From contig JALHTS010000113.1 in the NCBI GenBank assembly GCA_022865965.1, positions 1-12,921 of the forward strand: a stretch of DNA of 12,921 bases, in the 5' to 3' direction. Positions 1 to 7,654 of this stretch are shown here, in pieces. The notes under the pieces are model-generated. The model was given only the letters and a program-made list of their open reading frames with translations. It did no database searches and was not told the origin of the DNA. Origin of the DNA: Ignavibacteriaceae bacterium (lineage in GTDB: Bacteria > Bacteroidota > Ignavibacteria > Ignavibacteriales > Ignavibacteriaceae). The position numbers and the translations under genes were made by a program. Every line of letters starts with the position of its first letter. Position 1 is the stretch's first letter.

Positions 1-1185
1 CTTTCCGGTTTTGTCACTAATAAAACCAGCGATTGTGTTATACTCATCCGATTCCGGTAAATGATAATTAAAAGTTTCATTAAACTCATCTATGTGCATT
101 GTTCCTAAAATATAATAAGTGCCATCCGGCAAACGAGTGAATTGATGAATCTCTCCCTTCGAACTATCTTTAAATTTTCCTACAATCTCTTCAAGAATAT
201 CTTCCATAGTAATCACTCCTTCAGTACCTCCATATTCATCGGTTACTATGAATAACCTTTCACCCTGTTTCTGCATGTCTCTTAGTATTTGTGAAATGAG
301 TTTTGTTTCAGGAACAAAATACACCGGACGTATTAATTTTCTTATTGGTTCTTCTTTATTCTCAATCACATTTTTTACTATGTCCTTTGTATGAAGTACA
401 CCAATGATATTATCGGGATTATCTTCATAAGCTGGAACTAAAGTATGTCCGGATTTAATTATCTCAGCAATATTATTCATATCACTTTCAAGAATATCAA
501 CGGCAACCATTTCAGTTCTCGGAATCATTACTTCGTTCGCACGAAGATCCGTGAACTCAAAAATATTCTCAATTATTTCCTGCTCGGATTCATCCAATGC
601 TCCAGACTTTACTCCTTCAGAAATAATATCCAGAATTTCATCTTCAGAGGGACGCAGTTGTGAAAAATTAGTCTTTTCTTTTAGCGGTAAAAGCAAAAAA
701 TTACTTATCAAGGTTATAACCGCTGGAATGAATCCAAAAATTTTCGATAAGAAAAGAAGAAGTCCGACAGATCTTTTACCTATTGTTTCAGAATACTTAA
801 AAGCTAATGCTTTGGGAAGAAGAATATTGAACACAATGAATATAATTGTTAGAATAACGACCGAAATGAATATCACTAAAGTGGGAAGTAAAAAATTACT
901 GTTGTTATTAAACTGTTCACTTAATATTGGATTAATAAATGAGTCTATTATCAAATATCCAATAACTGCCAATAAAACATTTATGGATGAATAAATAACC
1001 TGAATTGTTCCGTAAACACTTTCTTGTTTGGTGAGATATTTTTCAAATACTTTAGCAGTTTTGTCCCCTTCATTTTTCATTTCCTCAATTTTATTTTCAC
1101 CGAATGTAGAAATTGCAATTTCAGATGCAGCAATAAGTCCATTTACAACTAGAAGCACCAAAAACAATATTATAATAAAAGTCAT
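1..1185 (-). CDS. CorC/HlyC (CNNM) family membrane protein with CBS pair, C-terminus cut by window edge
   Basis: The frame is open from ATG at 1185 to base 1 with no stop, giving 395 residues; the family is usually about 420-440, so only the tail is missing. Residues 1-190 form a DUF21-type membrane domain with about four hydrophobic segments and an A-S-E-I-A motif near residue 21. A CBS pair follows from about residue 218 (P-R-T-E-M-V-A-V-D) to 335, with the typical V-T-D-E-Y-G-G-T-E-G-V-I-T-M-E-D-I-L segment. The beginning of a CorC_HlyC (transporter-associated) domain follows from about 345. Family members act in the inner membrane in Mg2+/divalent-cation transport or efflux. The usual G-E-I-x-P-K motif is replaced here by N-I-L-L-P-K (P at residue 124), so the usual glutamate is absent and transport is uncertain. 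The start is fixed because no other start codon lies between it and the in-frame stop at 1237-1239. A purine-rich A-A-A-G-G sits only 2 nt upstream, an unusually short spacing. The gene is divergent from the DUF971 gene. Family is certain; function is not. Confidence 0.9.
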   Translation of the reverse strand, partial: MTFIIILFLVLLVVNGLIAASEIAISTFGENKIEEMKNEGDKTAKVFEKYLTKQESVYGTIQVIYSSINVLLAVIGYLIIDSFINPILSEQFNNNSNFLLPTLVIFISVVILTIIFIVFNILLPKALAFKYSETIGKRSVGLLLFLSKIFGFIPAVITLISNFLLLPLKEKTNFSQLRPSEDEILDIISEGVKSGALDESEQEIIENIFEFTDLRANEVMIPRTEMVAVDILESDMNNIAEIIKSGHTLVPAYEDNPDNIIGVLHTKDIVKNVIENKEEPIRKLIRPVYFVPETKLISQILRDMQKQGERLFIVTDEYGGTEGVITMEDILEEIVGKFKDSSKGEIHQFTRLPDGTYYILGTMHIDEFNETFNYHLPESDEYNTIAGFISDKTGK

Positions 1186-1216
1186 ATCCTTTAACTTATT
1201 TAATAAATTATCGGTA

Positions 1217-1224
1217 CAAAAATA
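1217..1224 (-). promoter_or_regulatory. Candidate Bacteroidota-type -7 box for the CNNM gene
   Basis: On the minus strand this reads TATTTTTG, a full match to the Bacteroidota -7 consensus TAnnTTTG. It lies about 31 nt upstream of the ATG at 1185, giving a short leader. I see no TTTG -33 element at the usual 19-21 nt spacing, and AT-rich DNA produces chance matches, so this is only a candidate. Confidence 0.35.
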
Positions 1225-1269
1225 GTGTTGAATGATTTAAGATGCATTAAAATCAAATAAACAAATCTT

Positions 1270-1277
1270 TATATTTG
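1270..1277 (+). promoter_or_regulatory. Candidate Bacteroidota-type -7 box for the DUF971-SpoU unit
   Basis: This reads TATATTTG, a full match to TAnnTTTG. Transcription would begin a few bases downstream, about 1283-1286. That places the upstream in-frame ATG at 1280 before the transcript start and favours ATG 1304 as the real start. No clear -33 element is visible. Confidence 0.4.
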
Positions 1278-1303
1278 AATTGTATCATAAAGAAAACAAA
1301 GTA

Positions 1304-1645
1304 ATGCAGGCAAAACAAATAAAAATTGTTGATAAAGAGAATCTCCTTCTAAAATGGGAAGATGATTCCGAAACATTGCTTAAAATAAAATATATGCGGG
1401 ATGAATGCCCATGCGCAGGATGCAAAGGTGAAACAATTCTTCTCAGAACTTATCGTCCTCCAAAGTTACAGATGTTTTCTCCTGAAATGTATAAGATTAA
1501 AAACATTGACGTTGTTGGCGGATATGCAATTAGAATTACATGGCAAGATGGGCACAATAACGGGATTTATAGCTGGGAATACCTTCGTCAGCTTGAAAAA
1601 GATCAATCGGAAAATAAAAATCAAAATTATGAGCCGCTTTTATGA
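1304..1645 (+). CDS. DUF971 / GBBH-like N-terminal domain protein
   Basis: A 113-residue protein made of one DUF971 domain, the fold found at the N-terminus of gamma-butyrobetaine hydroxylase. Characteristic motifs are visible: C-P-C-A-G-C (Cys35, Cys37, Cys40) and W-Q-D-G-H (His84) followed by G-I-Y-S-W-E-Y-L-R. The C-x-C-x-x-C plus His arrangement matches the zinc site of the eukaryotic domain, so a structural zinc is expected. No catalytic dioxygenase domain is present. Stand-alone bacterial members have no firmly established function; some relatives are fused to Mrp/ApbC-type Fe-S carriers. An in-frame ATG at 1280 would add eight residues, but it overlaps the likely promoter and ATG 1304 gives the normal domain start. 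The stop overlaps the ATG of the next gene (A-T-G-A), implying translational coupling with the RNA methyltransferase. Confidence 0.88.
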   Translation: MQAKQIKIVDKENLLLKWEDDSETLLKIKYMRDECPCAGCKGETILLRTYRPPKLQMFSPEMYKIKNIDVVGGYAIRITWQDGHNNGIYSWEYLRQLEKDQSENKNQNYEPLL

Positions 1646-2406
1646 TTACTAAAAATGAACTTAAGTATTTTGTTTCACTTCATCAGAAAAAGCATCGTCG
1701 TCAGGAAAATAAATTTTTAGTCGAGGGTGAAAAGATTGTTAAGGAAGGAATAATTTCTAAATATGCATGTGAAATTGTGTTTACGACAAATGAATTCTTT
1801 TCAAATAATGAAGAGTTAATAAAATTAATTAAACAAAGACAAATAAAAATAGAAATAATTAAAAATCAGGAATTTAAAAAACTTTCCGATACAAAATCTC
1901 CGCAGGGAATTGCCGCTGTTTTTGTAATCAAAGAAAACAAATTTAATATAAGAAAATTTGATAACGACAATTTGATTGTTTATCTGGATAATATTTCTGA
2001 TCCCGGTAATGTTGGAACTATTTTAAGATCGTGTGATTGGTTCGGTATAAAAAATATTTTTATAAGTAAAAATTCTGCTGAATATCTTAATCCAAAAGTA
2101 ATCAGATCATCAATGGGTTCAATTTTCCATCTTAACATTTATGAAGATTTTGGCTTTGAGGAATTATCAGTTCTCAAACAAAATGGATTTAAGATCCTTT
2201 GCACTGATCTAAATGGCAAAAGTATTTTTTCCTTGATTAAGCCTGGTAAATCACTAATAGTCTTCTCAAACGAGTCTACCGGTCCATCTTCAGATATATT
2301 AAATTTTGCTGATGATAAAATAACTATTCCCGGTACCGGAAAAGCAGAATCATTAAATGTTGCGTCTGCTGCTGCTGTTATACTTGCACAGCTAACTAAA
2401 AAATAA
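1642..2406 (+). CDS. SpoU/TrmH family RNA 2'-O-methyltransferase
   Basis: A 254-residue SPOUT-class methyltransferase that should transfer a methyl group from S-adenosylmethionine to a ribose 2'-OH in tRNA or rRNA. Residues 1-105 resemble the SpoU substrate-binding domain (H-R-R-Q-E-N-K-F-L-V-E-G near 17-28). The trefoil-knot catalytic domain follows: motif 1 N-V-G-T-I-L-R with Asn123 and the catalytic-type Arg129, motif 2 S-N-E-S-T-G with Asn210/Glu211, and motif 3 S-L-N-V-A-S-A-A-A with Asn239. Motif 2 more often reads N-E-G; the serine is a mild deviation. Length is typical. The sequence does not tell RlmB-, TrmH- or TsnR-like specificity apart, so no symbol is given. It starts inside the stop of the DUF971 gene and must share its transcript. 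It converges on the minus-strand T9SS remnant. Confidence 0.93.
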   Translation: MITKNELKYFVSLHQKKHRRQENKFLVEGEKIVKEGIISKYACEIVFTTNEFFSNNEELIKLIKQRQIKIEIIKNQEFKKLSDTKSPQGIAAVFVIKENKFNIRKFDNDNLIVYLDNISDPGNVGTILRSCDWFGIKNIFISKNSAEYLNPKVIRSSMGSIFHLNIYEDFGFEELSVLKQNGFKILCTDLNGKSIFSLIKPGKSLIVFSNESTGPSSDILNFADDKITIPGTGKAESLNVASAAAVILAQLTKK

Positions 2407-2408
2407 AA

Positions 2409-2431
2409 AGGCGAACAAAAATTGTTCGCCT
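2409..2431 (-). terminator. Intrinsic terminator between convergent genes, oriented for the minus strand
   Basis: GGCGAACAA and TTGTTCGCC pair around a 3-nt AAA loop; with the outer A-T pair the stem is 10 bp. On the minus strand the stem is followed by a T-rich run (complement of the A-rich stretch 2397-2408), so it is a canonical rho-independent terminator for transcripts arriving from 2460 upward. Read on the plus strand the hairpin is followed by CATTCAG with no U tract, so for the methyltransferase transcript it may only act as a 3' end-protecting stem. Confidence 0.8.
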
Positions 2432-2459
2432 CATTCAGATACTAATAACTGTTATGAAA

Positions 2460-2956
2460 TTATTTTAATAGGATCATCTTTTTAGTTTCGACAAAGTTTT
2501 CAGTTTCAATCCTGTAAAAATAAATTCCTATGCTTACTTTATTCCCAAAGTTATCATCACCCTTCCAGTTTACTTCATAAGTTCCATTAGATAGGTGCTG
2601 GTTCACAAGATTTTTAATCTCTCTTCCCAGTACATCATAAATCTTTAAGCTTACATTTCCTGAATTTACAATACTATATCGTATTACTGTTGATGGATTA
2701 AAGGGATTGGGATAATTCTGTGATAACTGATATTCATTTACTATTCCACTTTCCAAAGTTTCAACATCGGAAAGTATTCCCTCTTCAGGTGTTGGCAGCT
2801 TTACAGTTGTATAGATATGAAATTCACCCGGTTCAAGTAGATAAGGGGTTGATAGATTAAAAATATCAACACTGTCACCGCTGAAGAGATCATTGTTTGG
2901 GAAATTCCGGTTCCAACAAAAAAAGTAGTAATTAGAAATAATAATCTGAGTTTCAT
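2460..2956 (-). pseudogene. Frame-split remnant of a secreted protein with T9SS type A sorting domain
   Basis: Two halves of a secreted protein lie in different frames. From ATG 2956, with G-G-G-A about 8 nt upstream, the translation is a good signal peptide (M-K-L-R-L-L-F-L-I-T-T-F-F-V-G-T-G-I-S-Q), but this frame then turns into unrelated sequence. In the neighbouring frame, from about 2905 to the stop at 2460, the reading is F-S-G-D-S-V-D-I, then L-E-P-G-E-F-H-I-Y-T-T, an acidic linker, and a type A sorting domain (2717-2460; N-Y-P-N-P-F-N-P-S-T, ending K-K-M-I-L-L-K). The P-G-E-F-H-I-Y-T block resembles the end of the C-terminal beta domain of secreted alpha-amylase-like enzymes; that match is from memory. 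The frames fit if 3n+1 bases are missing near 2890-2905, consistent with an internal deletion removing a catalytic domain. The second frame has a nominal ATG at 3041, but its N-terminus runs through the YjbQ gene and lacks a signal peptide. A one-base error in a genuinely small exported protein is the alternative. Confidence 0.65.
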
Positions 2957-2970
2957 AAATATCCCGAGTT

Positions 2971-3402
2971 TTATTCTGATTTTTTTCCAATGATTTGAAC
3001 AATAATTTTTCTTGAACGGCTCCTGTTATCGAAATCAACAAAAATGATTTGTTGCCACGTCCCTAAAAGTAAATCACCATCTTTAAATGGAACTGAAAGA
3101 GAAGTTCCTTGCAAGGCAGAACGTAAATGTGAGTGTCCGTTTCCGTCATGCCAGGTCTGATCGTGATGATAACTAACATTCGAAGGAATAATTTTTTCAA
3201 AGAATGCAGGATAATCTTTCATTAGACCCGGTTCATATTCAATCGTAGTAATTCCAGCAGTGGAACCAACAGCAAAAACAATAACATTGCCCTCAACAAA
3301 TCCACAAGAATTTATTACATCCTGCACTTTTGCTGTAATATCTGTCAGATGGCAGTTACCTGAGGTTTTTATGTCAAAAGAATGTGTTTCAAGATCAATC
3401 AT
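2971..3402 (-). CDS. YjbQ/UPF0047 family protein (secondary thiamine-phosphate synthase-type)
   Basis: A 143-residue single-domain protein close to the usual family length of about 130-140. The hallmark stretch T-W-H-D-G-N-G-H-S-H-L-R is present at about residues 83-94, followed by the D-G-D-L-L-L-G-T-W-Q-Q-I segment and a D-F-D-N-R-S-R-S-R-K end. E. coli YjbQ shows weak thiamine-phosphate synthase activity, from which the family gets its name, but its physiological role is not settled. The conserved histidines suggest metal or phosphate binding. It is likely cytoplasmic. The stop is 14 nt before the ATG of the T9SS remnant, so both may lie on one transcript ending at the 2409-2431 hairpin. 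I see no strong Shine-Dalgarno site upstream of 3402. Confidence 0.92.
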   Translation of the reverse strand: MIDLETHSFDIKTSGNCHLTDITAKVQDVINSCGFVEGNVIVFAVGSTAGITTIEYEPGLMKDYPAFFEKIIPSNVSYHHDQTWHDGNGHSHLRSALQGTSLSVPFKDGDLLLGTWQQIIFVDFDNRSRSRKIIVQIIGKKSE

Positions 3403-3646
3403 AGTTAAAATATTTGTATTAAATCCGGCTCAAATTACTGTTGTCATCTCCAAATAACAAGGGATTTTTATTCATGGAATTTCCATAAAAAGCCAAGAAA
3501 GACTTCTAATTATGAGTGTAAATCTCGAAAAAGTGTAATGAAGCATATCTTCAAGAAAGTGAATTTGAGTTGTTTATTTAGCTCTTACAGGCTAATTTTA
3601 ATAGCCAAAAAAGTAATTTTTCTTAATAAAATTAATGGAATGTATT
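3403..3646. other. Divergent intergenic region between yjbQ-like gene and rocD
   Basis: This 244-bp stretch should carry the promoters for both neighbours. A 13-bp odd palindrome, ATGGAA-T-TTCCAT, lies at 3474-3486. A weak hairpin, GGCTA/TAGCC with a 7-nt loop, lies at 3590-3606. No exact TAnnTTTG box was found close to either start. A 38-codon open frame from ATG 3538 runs into rocD in another frame and has no recognisable content. No gene or RNA is supported here. Confidence 0.4.
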
Positions 3647-4867
3647 ATGCTCTCTAAAGATTATATTGAATTAGAAAATAAGTACGGTGCACACAATTAT
3701 CATCCGCTTGATGTTGTAATTGCCAAAGGTGAAGGCGTCTGGGTTTGGGATGTCGAAGGCAAAAAATATCTTGATTTCCTTTCAGCTTATTCTGCTGTAA
3801 ATCAGGGACATTGTCATCCAAAAATTGTAAAAGCAATGAACGACCAGGCAAAAACTCTTACACTTACTTCTCGCGCTTTCTACAACAATGTTTTAGGTGA
3901 GTATGAAAAATACATCACGGAATTATTTGGTTATGATAAAGTGTTGCCTATGAATACCGGAGTTGAAGGTGATGAAACTGCCGTAAAGCTTGCAAGAAGA
4001 TGGGGCTATGATGTTAAAGGCATTAAGAAAAATGAAGCTAAAATTATTGTTGCTAATGAAAATTTTCACGGCAGAACGATGATGGCAGTCTCTGCTTCGA
4101 CTGATCCTGATTCTTACGAAGGCTATGGTCCGTTTTTACCGGGATTTGTAAAAATTCCTTTCAATGATATTCCTGCTTTAGAAAAAGCTTTAGAAGATCC
4201 GAATGTTTGTGCATTTATGGTTGAACCAATTCAAGGTGAAGCAGGTGTTATGGTTCCCGATGATGGATATCTAAAAAAAGCAGAGCAACTTTGTAAATCG
4301 AAGAACGTACTTCTGATCTGTGATGAAGTTCAGACAGGTTTGGCAAGAACAGGTAAAATGCTTGCATCTGATTATGAAAATGTAAGACCCGATATTTTAA
4401 TTTTAGGTAAAGCATTGTCTGGTGGTACAATGCCCGTATCAGCAATTCTTGCAGACGATGACATTATGCTTACAATTAAACCCGGCCAACATGGTTCCAC
4501 TTTCGGCGGAAATCCTTTAGCTTGTAAAGTAGCTATAGCATCTTTACAGGTTCTGGTTGAAGAAAAACTGGCTGATAATGCCGATAAAATGGGCAAATAT
4601 TTTCGTTCAGAAATACAAAAAATGGTTGATGAGTTTGAAAACGTTTTATTAGTACGCGGCAAAGGATTGTTAAATGCTGTAGTAATTAAACCTTCGAAAA
4701 ATGGAAAAACTGCTTGGGATGTTTGTGTTGAGTTAAAGAATAATGGGGTGCTTGCAAAACCAACTCACGGAGATATTATTAGATTTGCTCCGCCTTTAGT
4801 TATTAAAAAAGAAGAAATTGATTTCGCAATTGGAGTTATCAGAAAAGTTCTTTCTGAGTTTAACTAA
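3647..4867 (+). CDS. rocD: Ornithine aminotransferase
   Basis: A class III PLP aminotransferase of 406 residues converting L-ornithine and 2-oxoglutarate to glutamate-5-semialdehyde and glutamate, linking arginine/ornithine breakdown to proline and glutamate. The PLP lysine is Lys255 in L-G-K-A-L-S-G-G, preceded by the cofactor-binding C-D-E-V-Q-T-G. Ornithine-specific features known from the human enzyme are kept: the tyrosine in Y-G-A-H-N-Y-H-P-L, the tyrosine in [10 protein letters not shown] and the arginine in F-H-G-R-T. These favour OAT over acetylornithine or GABA transaminases. An in-frame ATG at 3635 would add four residues, but ATG 3647 has a T-G-G-A ribosome-binding-like site 6 nt upstream and gives the usual N-terminus, so I prefer it. 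It is monocistronic, ending in a strong terminator. No rocF, putA or proline gene is adjacent. Confidence 0.95.
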   Translation: MLSKDYIELENKYGAHNYHPLDVVIAKGEGVWVWDVEGKKYLDFLSAYSAVNQGHCHPKIVKAMNDQAKTLTLTSRAFYNNVLGEYEKYITELFGYDKVLPMNTGVEGDETAVKLARRWGYDVKGIKKNEAKIIVANENFHGRTMMAVSASTDPDSYEGYGPFLPGFVKIPFNDIPALEKALEDPNVCAFMVEPIQGEAGVMVPDDGYLKKAEQLCKSKNVLLICDEVQTGLARTGKMLASDYENVRPDILILGKALSGGTMPVSAILADDDIMLTIKPGQHGSTFGGNPLACKVAIASLQVLVEEKLADNADKMGKYFRSEIQKMVDEFENVLLVRGKGLLNAVVIKPSKNGKTAWDVCVELKNNGVLAKPTHGDIIRFAPPLVIKKEEIDFAIGVIRKVLSEFN

Positions 4868-4894
4868 AAAAACAAATAATAAATATTTTCTGAC

Positions 4895-4935
4895 AGCAAT
4901 CTTTTGAAACTAATTTTAGAAGATTGCTTTTTTTT
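4895..4935 (+). terminator. Intrinsic terminator of rocD
   Basis: AGCAATCTT (4895-4903) pairs perfectly with AAGATTGCT (4920-4928); two further weak pairs (T-G and T-A) extend the stem inward. Eight consecutive T residues end the element. It is canonical for plus-strand transcription only: on the minus strand the stem is followed by GTCAGAAAATA, without a T run, so the sensor-kinase transcript is not obviously stopped here. Confidence 0.88.
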
Positions 4936-4939
4936 ATCT

Positions 4940-7579
4940 CTAATTTTGTTCGTTCAGATAATTATTAATTTCAACTTCGGTTTTTTCAATTGCCGATTTT
5001 AACTTTAACATTCTATCACTACAACTCTCAAAATCATTATTTTTTGCAGATAACTCTATTCCCATGGACTCATCGCCGGATTGGCTAGCACCAACGGTAT
5101 AACTTGAACCTTTCATTGAATGAGCAAGCTCACTTAATTTTTTCATGTTATTAGCTTCAAGTACTTTTATCATCTGCTCAAATTTAGATTTAGTATCTGA
5201 AACGTAATCTTTAAGTAATTCAATTTCGAAAGATTCTTCTCCAAGACTAACTTTATGTAATCTATCTAAGTCTAAAAATTTATTATTATCAGACAATTTT
5301 TCTTCCTCCTTTTGTTCCGGAGTTGATTCAACTTTTAAAAGTTTATCAATCAATCCGAGTAGTTCAAAATTTTTAATTGGTTTTGAAATATACTCATCCA
5401 TTCCGGCCTTAAGACATTTTTCACGGTCTCCAATCAAAGCGTGAGCTGTTATGGCAATAATAGGTACTCTGTTTTTGGGTGAATCCATTTTTCTGATTTT
5501 AGCAGTAACTTCAAGTCCATCTATTTCGGGCATCTGGACATCCATCAATAACAAATCATAATGATTATTTGAATATGCTGCCAAAGCATCGCTGCCATTT
5601 AATACAGCGTCAGTATTAAAACCAGAAGATGCCAGAATCTTTAAAACTACTTTCTGATTTATCAAATTATCTTCAGCAAGCAGCAGTTTATATTTTTTTC
5701 TCTTTTCAAAGTTATGCTTAATTATTGAATTTTCATCTTTTATGGATTTATCCTTGACAAAAGTAGATTTCTGAGAAGCATCTAGCTGAAGTTCAGAACT
5801 TTCAATTGATTTAAATACAAATATTTCAAACGAAAATCTACTTCCATGGCCTTCAACACTTTCGCATCTGATCGCACCACCCATCATTGTGACAAATTCT
5901 TTGCAAATAACCAACCCTAAACCTGTACCGCCAAGTTTGCTACCTTCAGAACCATCAACTTGTGAAAATGCTTTAAAAAGTAAATTTATTTTATCTGCAG
6001 GTATCCCAATGCCAGTATCAGTAATAGACACTAAAATTTTAATTCTGTTTGATGTAGAAGGTTCTGTTTTTATCTCAATGTTAATTTCACCTTCATTCGT
6101 AAACTTAACAGCGTTGCTTAAAAGGTTTATAAATATCTGTCGTATTCTTGTGGGATCACCGATAAAATTCAGTTCACTTTCATCAGACATCTTCATGTTT
6201 ATCTTAAGACCTTTTTCTACTACTTTTGCCTGAATAATAGAAATTGACTGATCAAGTATTTTTTTGAAATTAAAATTTAGTCTTTCAAGTTCTACCCTGC
6301 CGGATTCAATTTTACTGAGATCAAGTATGGAATTTATTATCTCCAGCAAAGCTTCGGCGGATTGCTTTGCCGTAATTACGTACTGTTTTAGTTCTTCTTT
6401 ATTTTCATAAATGTCATTTTCAATTAACGATAAGAATCCGATTATTCCATTCATCGGAGTTCTTATTTCATGACTCATATTAGCAAGAAACTTTGTCTTT
6501 AAGCCACTTAATTTAAGTGCTTCCTGAGCAAGCCGATCCGATTTTTCTTTTTCTTTTCTTAAACTGATTTCAGCTCTGTTTCTATCCTGCTCTGCTGCAA
6601 GTTGTTTTGAAACATCGGTGACACTAGCTTCAAAATAATATTTGTCAGAGACATCATCCTTGAGTTTAATTACATTCATACTCGTAGTAATTTCTTCACC
6701 ATTTCTTCTTATGAATGTAAGTCTGAAATCTGTTGCTTTGTCTCTTTCATTTAATATTTTTATAAGCTTATCTCTCTCAACCAGATTTGTGACAATCTGT
6801 TTCATGTTCTTCTTCATTAATTCGGAAATCATTTCATAGCCGAGCATCCGGGCAAATGAGGGATTTATCGTAAGAAACTTTCCCTCGGGTGTTATTTGAA
6901 AAATACCTTCTGTTGAGTTATAAAATATAGAACGGTAACGCTGTTCAGACTGTTCAATTTTGTAAGATTTTTCTGATAACTGCAACCTCATTCTGAAATT
7001 AATGGCACTGCCAATAACTGAAATAAGGCTAAAAAATAAAACAAATATAACCGACACGAACATATTCGGAAGGAAATAAATCTGTTGATCATTAAACAGT
7101 ATTGCCACAGCAAAAACAATATTATAATAGATTGCGACTAAAATTTGATTTTTAACATCCCAGGTAAGAAACATTGCTGAAGTGAATATCATTAATCCAA
7201 CTATATGTGAATTATACACAAGGGTATGCGGTAAGAGAAGTATCATTATCCCGGACGAGATAATTATAGTAAGCAATAATATGTGAACGAAAACAATTGA
7301 AGCACGAGCCGCAAATTTGGTATACATCATAACAAGAATGCCGAAGGAAATCAAAGTTGCGACCAAACGTGTAATATATACTTCAATTGCAAATGCCTGA
7401 TGATAGTGTACTTCAAACAACATTGCGAAAAGACCGGATATAGAGACAAAGAATGCTAAGACTTTAAGAGGAGTAATAAGGTAAAGATTTGATTCCTTTA
7501 CAATCTGATCATATCTTTCATCATTAAACGGTAAAGTTGGTTTGAATAAAAAATCAAGTATTGAGTTCTGTTCGCTCAT
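4940..7579 (-). CDS. Membrane hybrid histidine kinase (6TM-PAS-HisKA-HATPase-REC-HPt)
   Basis: An 879-residue BarA/ArcB-style tripartite sensor kinase. About six hydrophobic segments lie between residues 38 and 195, with short loops and no large periplasmic domain, so it probably senses something in or near the membrane. A PAS domain follows (about 215-330), then a charged coiled-coil-like linker. HisKA carries His370 in N-M-S-H-E-I-R-T-P. The ATPase domain has the N box (L-L-S-N-A-V-K-F-T), D-T-G-I-G-I-P and G-G-T-G-L-G-L. The receiver domain has Asp680 in L-L-L-M-D-V-Q-M-P, with the Thr and S-K-P of the switch. An HPt domain has His820 in A-H-S-M-K-G-S-S. All phosphorelay residues are intact. 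An in-frame ATG at 7672 exists, but the 31 extra residues look like translated promoter DNA and reach nearly to the divergent gene; M-S-E-Q at 7579 is the more sensible start. No response regulator lies in the window, so the phosphoryl acceptor is unknown. Confidence 0.93.
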   Translation of the reverse strand: MSEQNSILDFLFKPTLPFNDERYDQIVKESNLYLITPLKVLAFFVSISGLFAMLFEVHYHQAFAIEVYITRLVATLISFGILVMMYTKFAARASIVFVHILLLTIIISSGIMILLLPHTLVYNSHIVGLMIFTSAMFLTWDVKNQILVAIYYNIVFAVAILFNDQQIYFLPNMFVSVIFVLFFSLISVIGSAINFRMRLQLSEKSYKIEQSEQRYRSIFYNSTEGIFQITPEGKFLTINPSFARMLGYEMISELMKKNMKQIVTNLVERDKLIKILNERDKATDFRLTFIRRNGEEITTSMNVIKLKDDVSDKYYFEASVTDVSKQLAAEQDRNRAEISLRKEKEKSDRLAQEALKLSGLKTKFLANMSHEIRTPMNGIIGFLSLIENDIYENKEELKQYVITAKQSAEALLEIINSILDLSKIESGRVELERLNFNFKKILDQSISIIQAKVVEKGLKINMKMSDESELNFIGDPTRIRQIFINLLSNAVKFTNEGEINIEIKTEPSTSNRIKILVSITDTGIGIPADKINLLFKAFSQVDGSEGSKLGGTGLGLVICKEFVTMMGGAIRCESVEGHGSRFSFEIFVFKSIESSELQLDASQKSTFVKDKSIKDENSIIKHNFEKRKKYKLLLAEDNLINQKVVLKILASSGFNTDAVLNGSDALAAYSNNHYDLLLMDVQMPEIDGLEVTAKIRKMDSPKNRVPIIAITAHALIGDREKCLKAGMDEYISKPIKNFELLGLIDKLLKVESTPEQKEEEKLSDNNKFLDLDRLHKVSLGEESFEIELLKDYVSDTKSKFEQMIKVLEANNMKKLSELAHSMKGSSYTVGASQSGDESMGIELSAKNNDFESCSDRMLKLKSAIEKTEVEINNYLNEQN

Positions 7580-7643
7580 TATATTATAGTCTATATTATT
7601 ACTTGTGTAAAAATCCACAATTTTTTCATTAAATAATAGTGTT

Positions 7644-7654
7644 ACAGTTACTGT
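7644..7654. promoter_or_regulatory. Small palindrome in kinase/PAP2 divergent promoter region
   Basis: ACAGT-T-ACTGT is an 11-bp perfect inverted repeat with a 1-bp centre. It lies in the 118-bp gap between the divergent starts at 7579 and 7698, about 65 and 43 bp from each. Position and symmetry would suit an operator, but so short a palindrome is common by chance in AT-rich DNA. Confidence 0.2.

Noticed and set aside
551..994. 147-residue plus-strand open frame
   Set aside because: It lies entirely antisense to the CNNM gene, whose translation has clear family motifs; the plus-strand product has none.
2912..2930. Programmed -1 frameshift at the T7 run in the T9SS remnant
   Set aside because: Slippage there would skip the V-G-T-G-I-S-Q end of the signal peptide, and there is no convincing downstream stimulatory structure; deletion or sequencing error is simpler.
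2957..3041. Extending the T9SS-domain frame upstream to ATG 3041 as one 193-residue protein
   Set aside because: The extra N-terminus overlaps the well-supported YjbQ gene, has no signal peptide and reads as low-quality sequence; a better signal-peptide start exists in the other frame at 2956.
3538..3654. Small 38-codon open frame upstream of rocD
   Set aside because: Runs into the rocD start in another frame, has no Shine-Dalgarno site and no recognisable content; an upstream regulatory peptide cannot be supported.
5889..6233. 114-residue plus-strand open frame
   Set aside because: Antisense to the HATPase domain of the hybrid kinase; no recognisable domain or ribosome-binding site.
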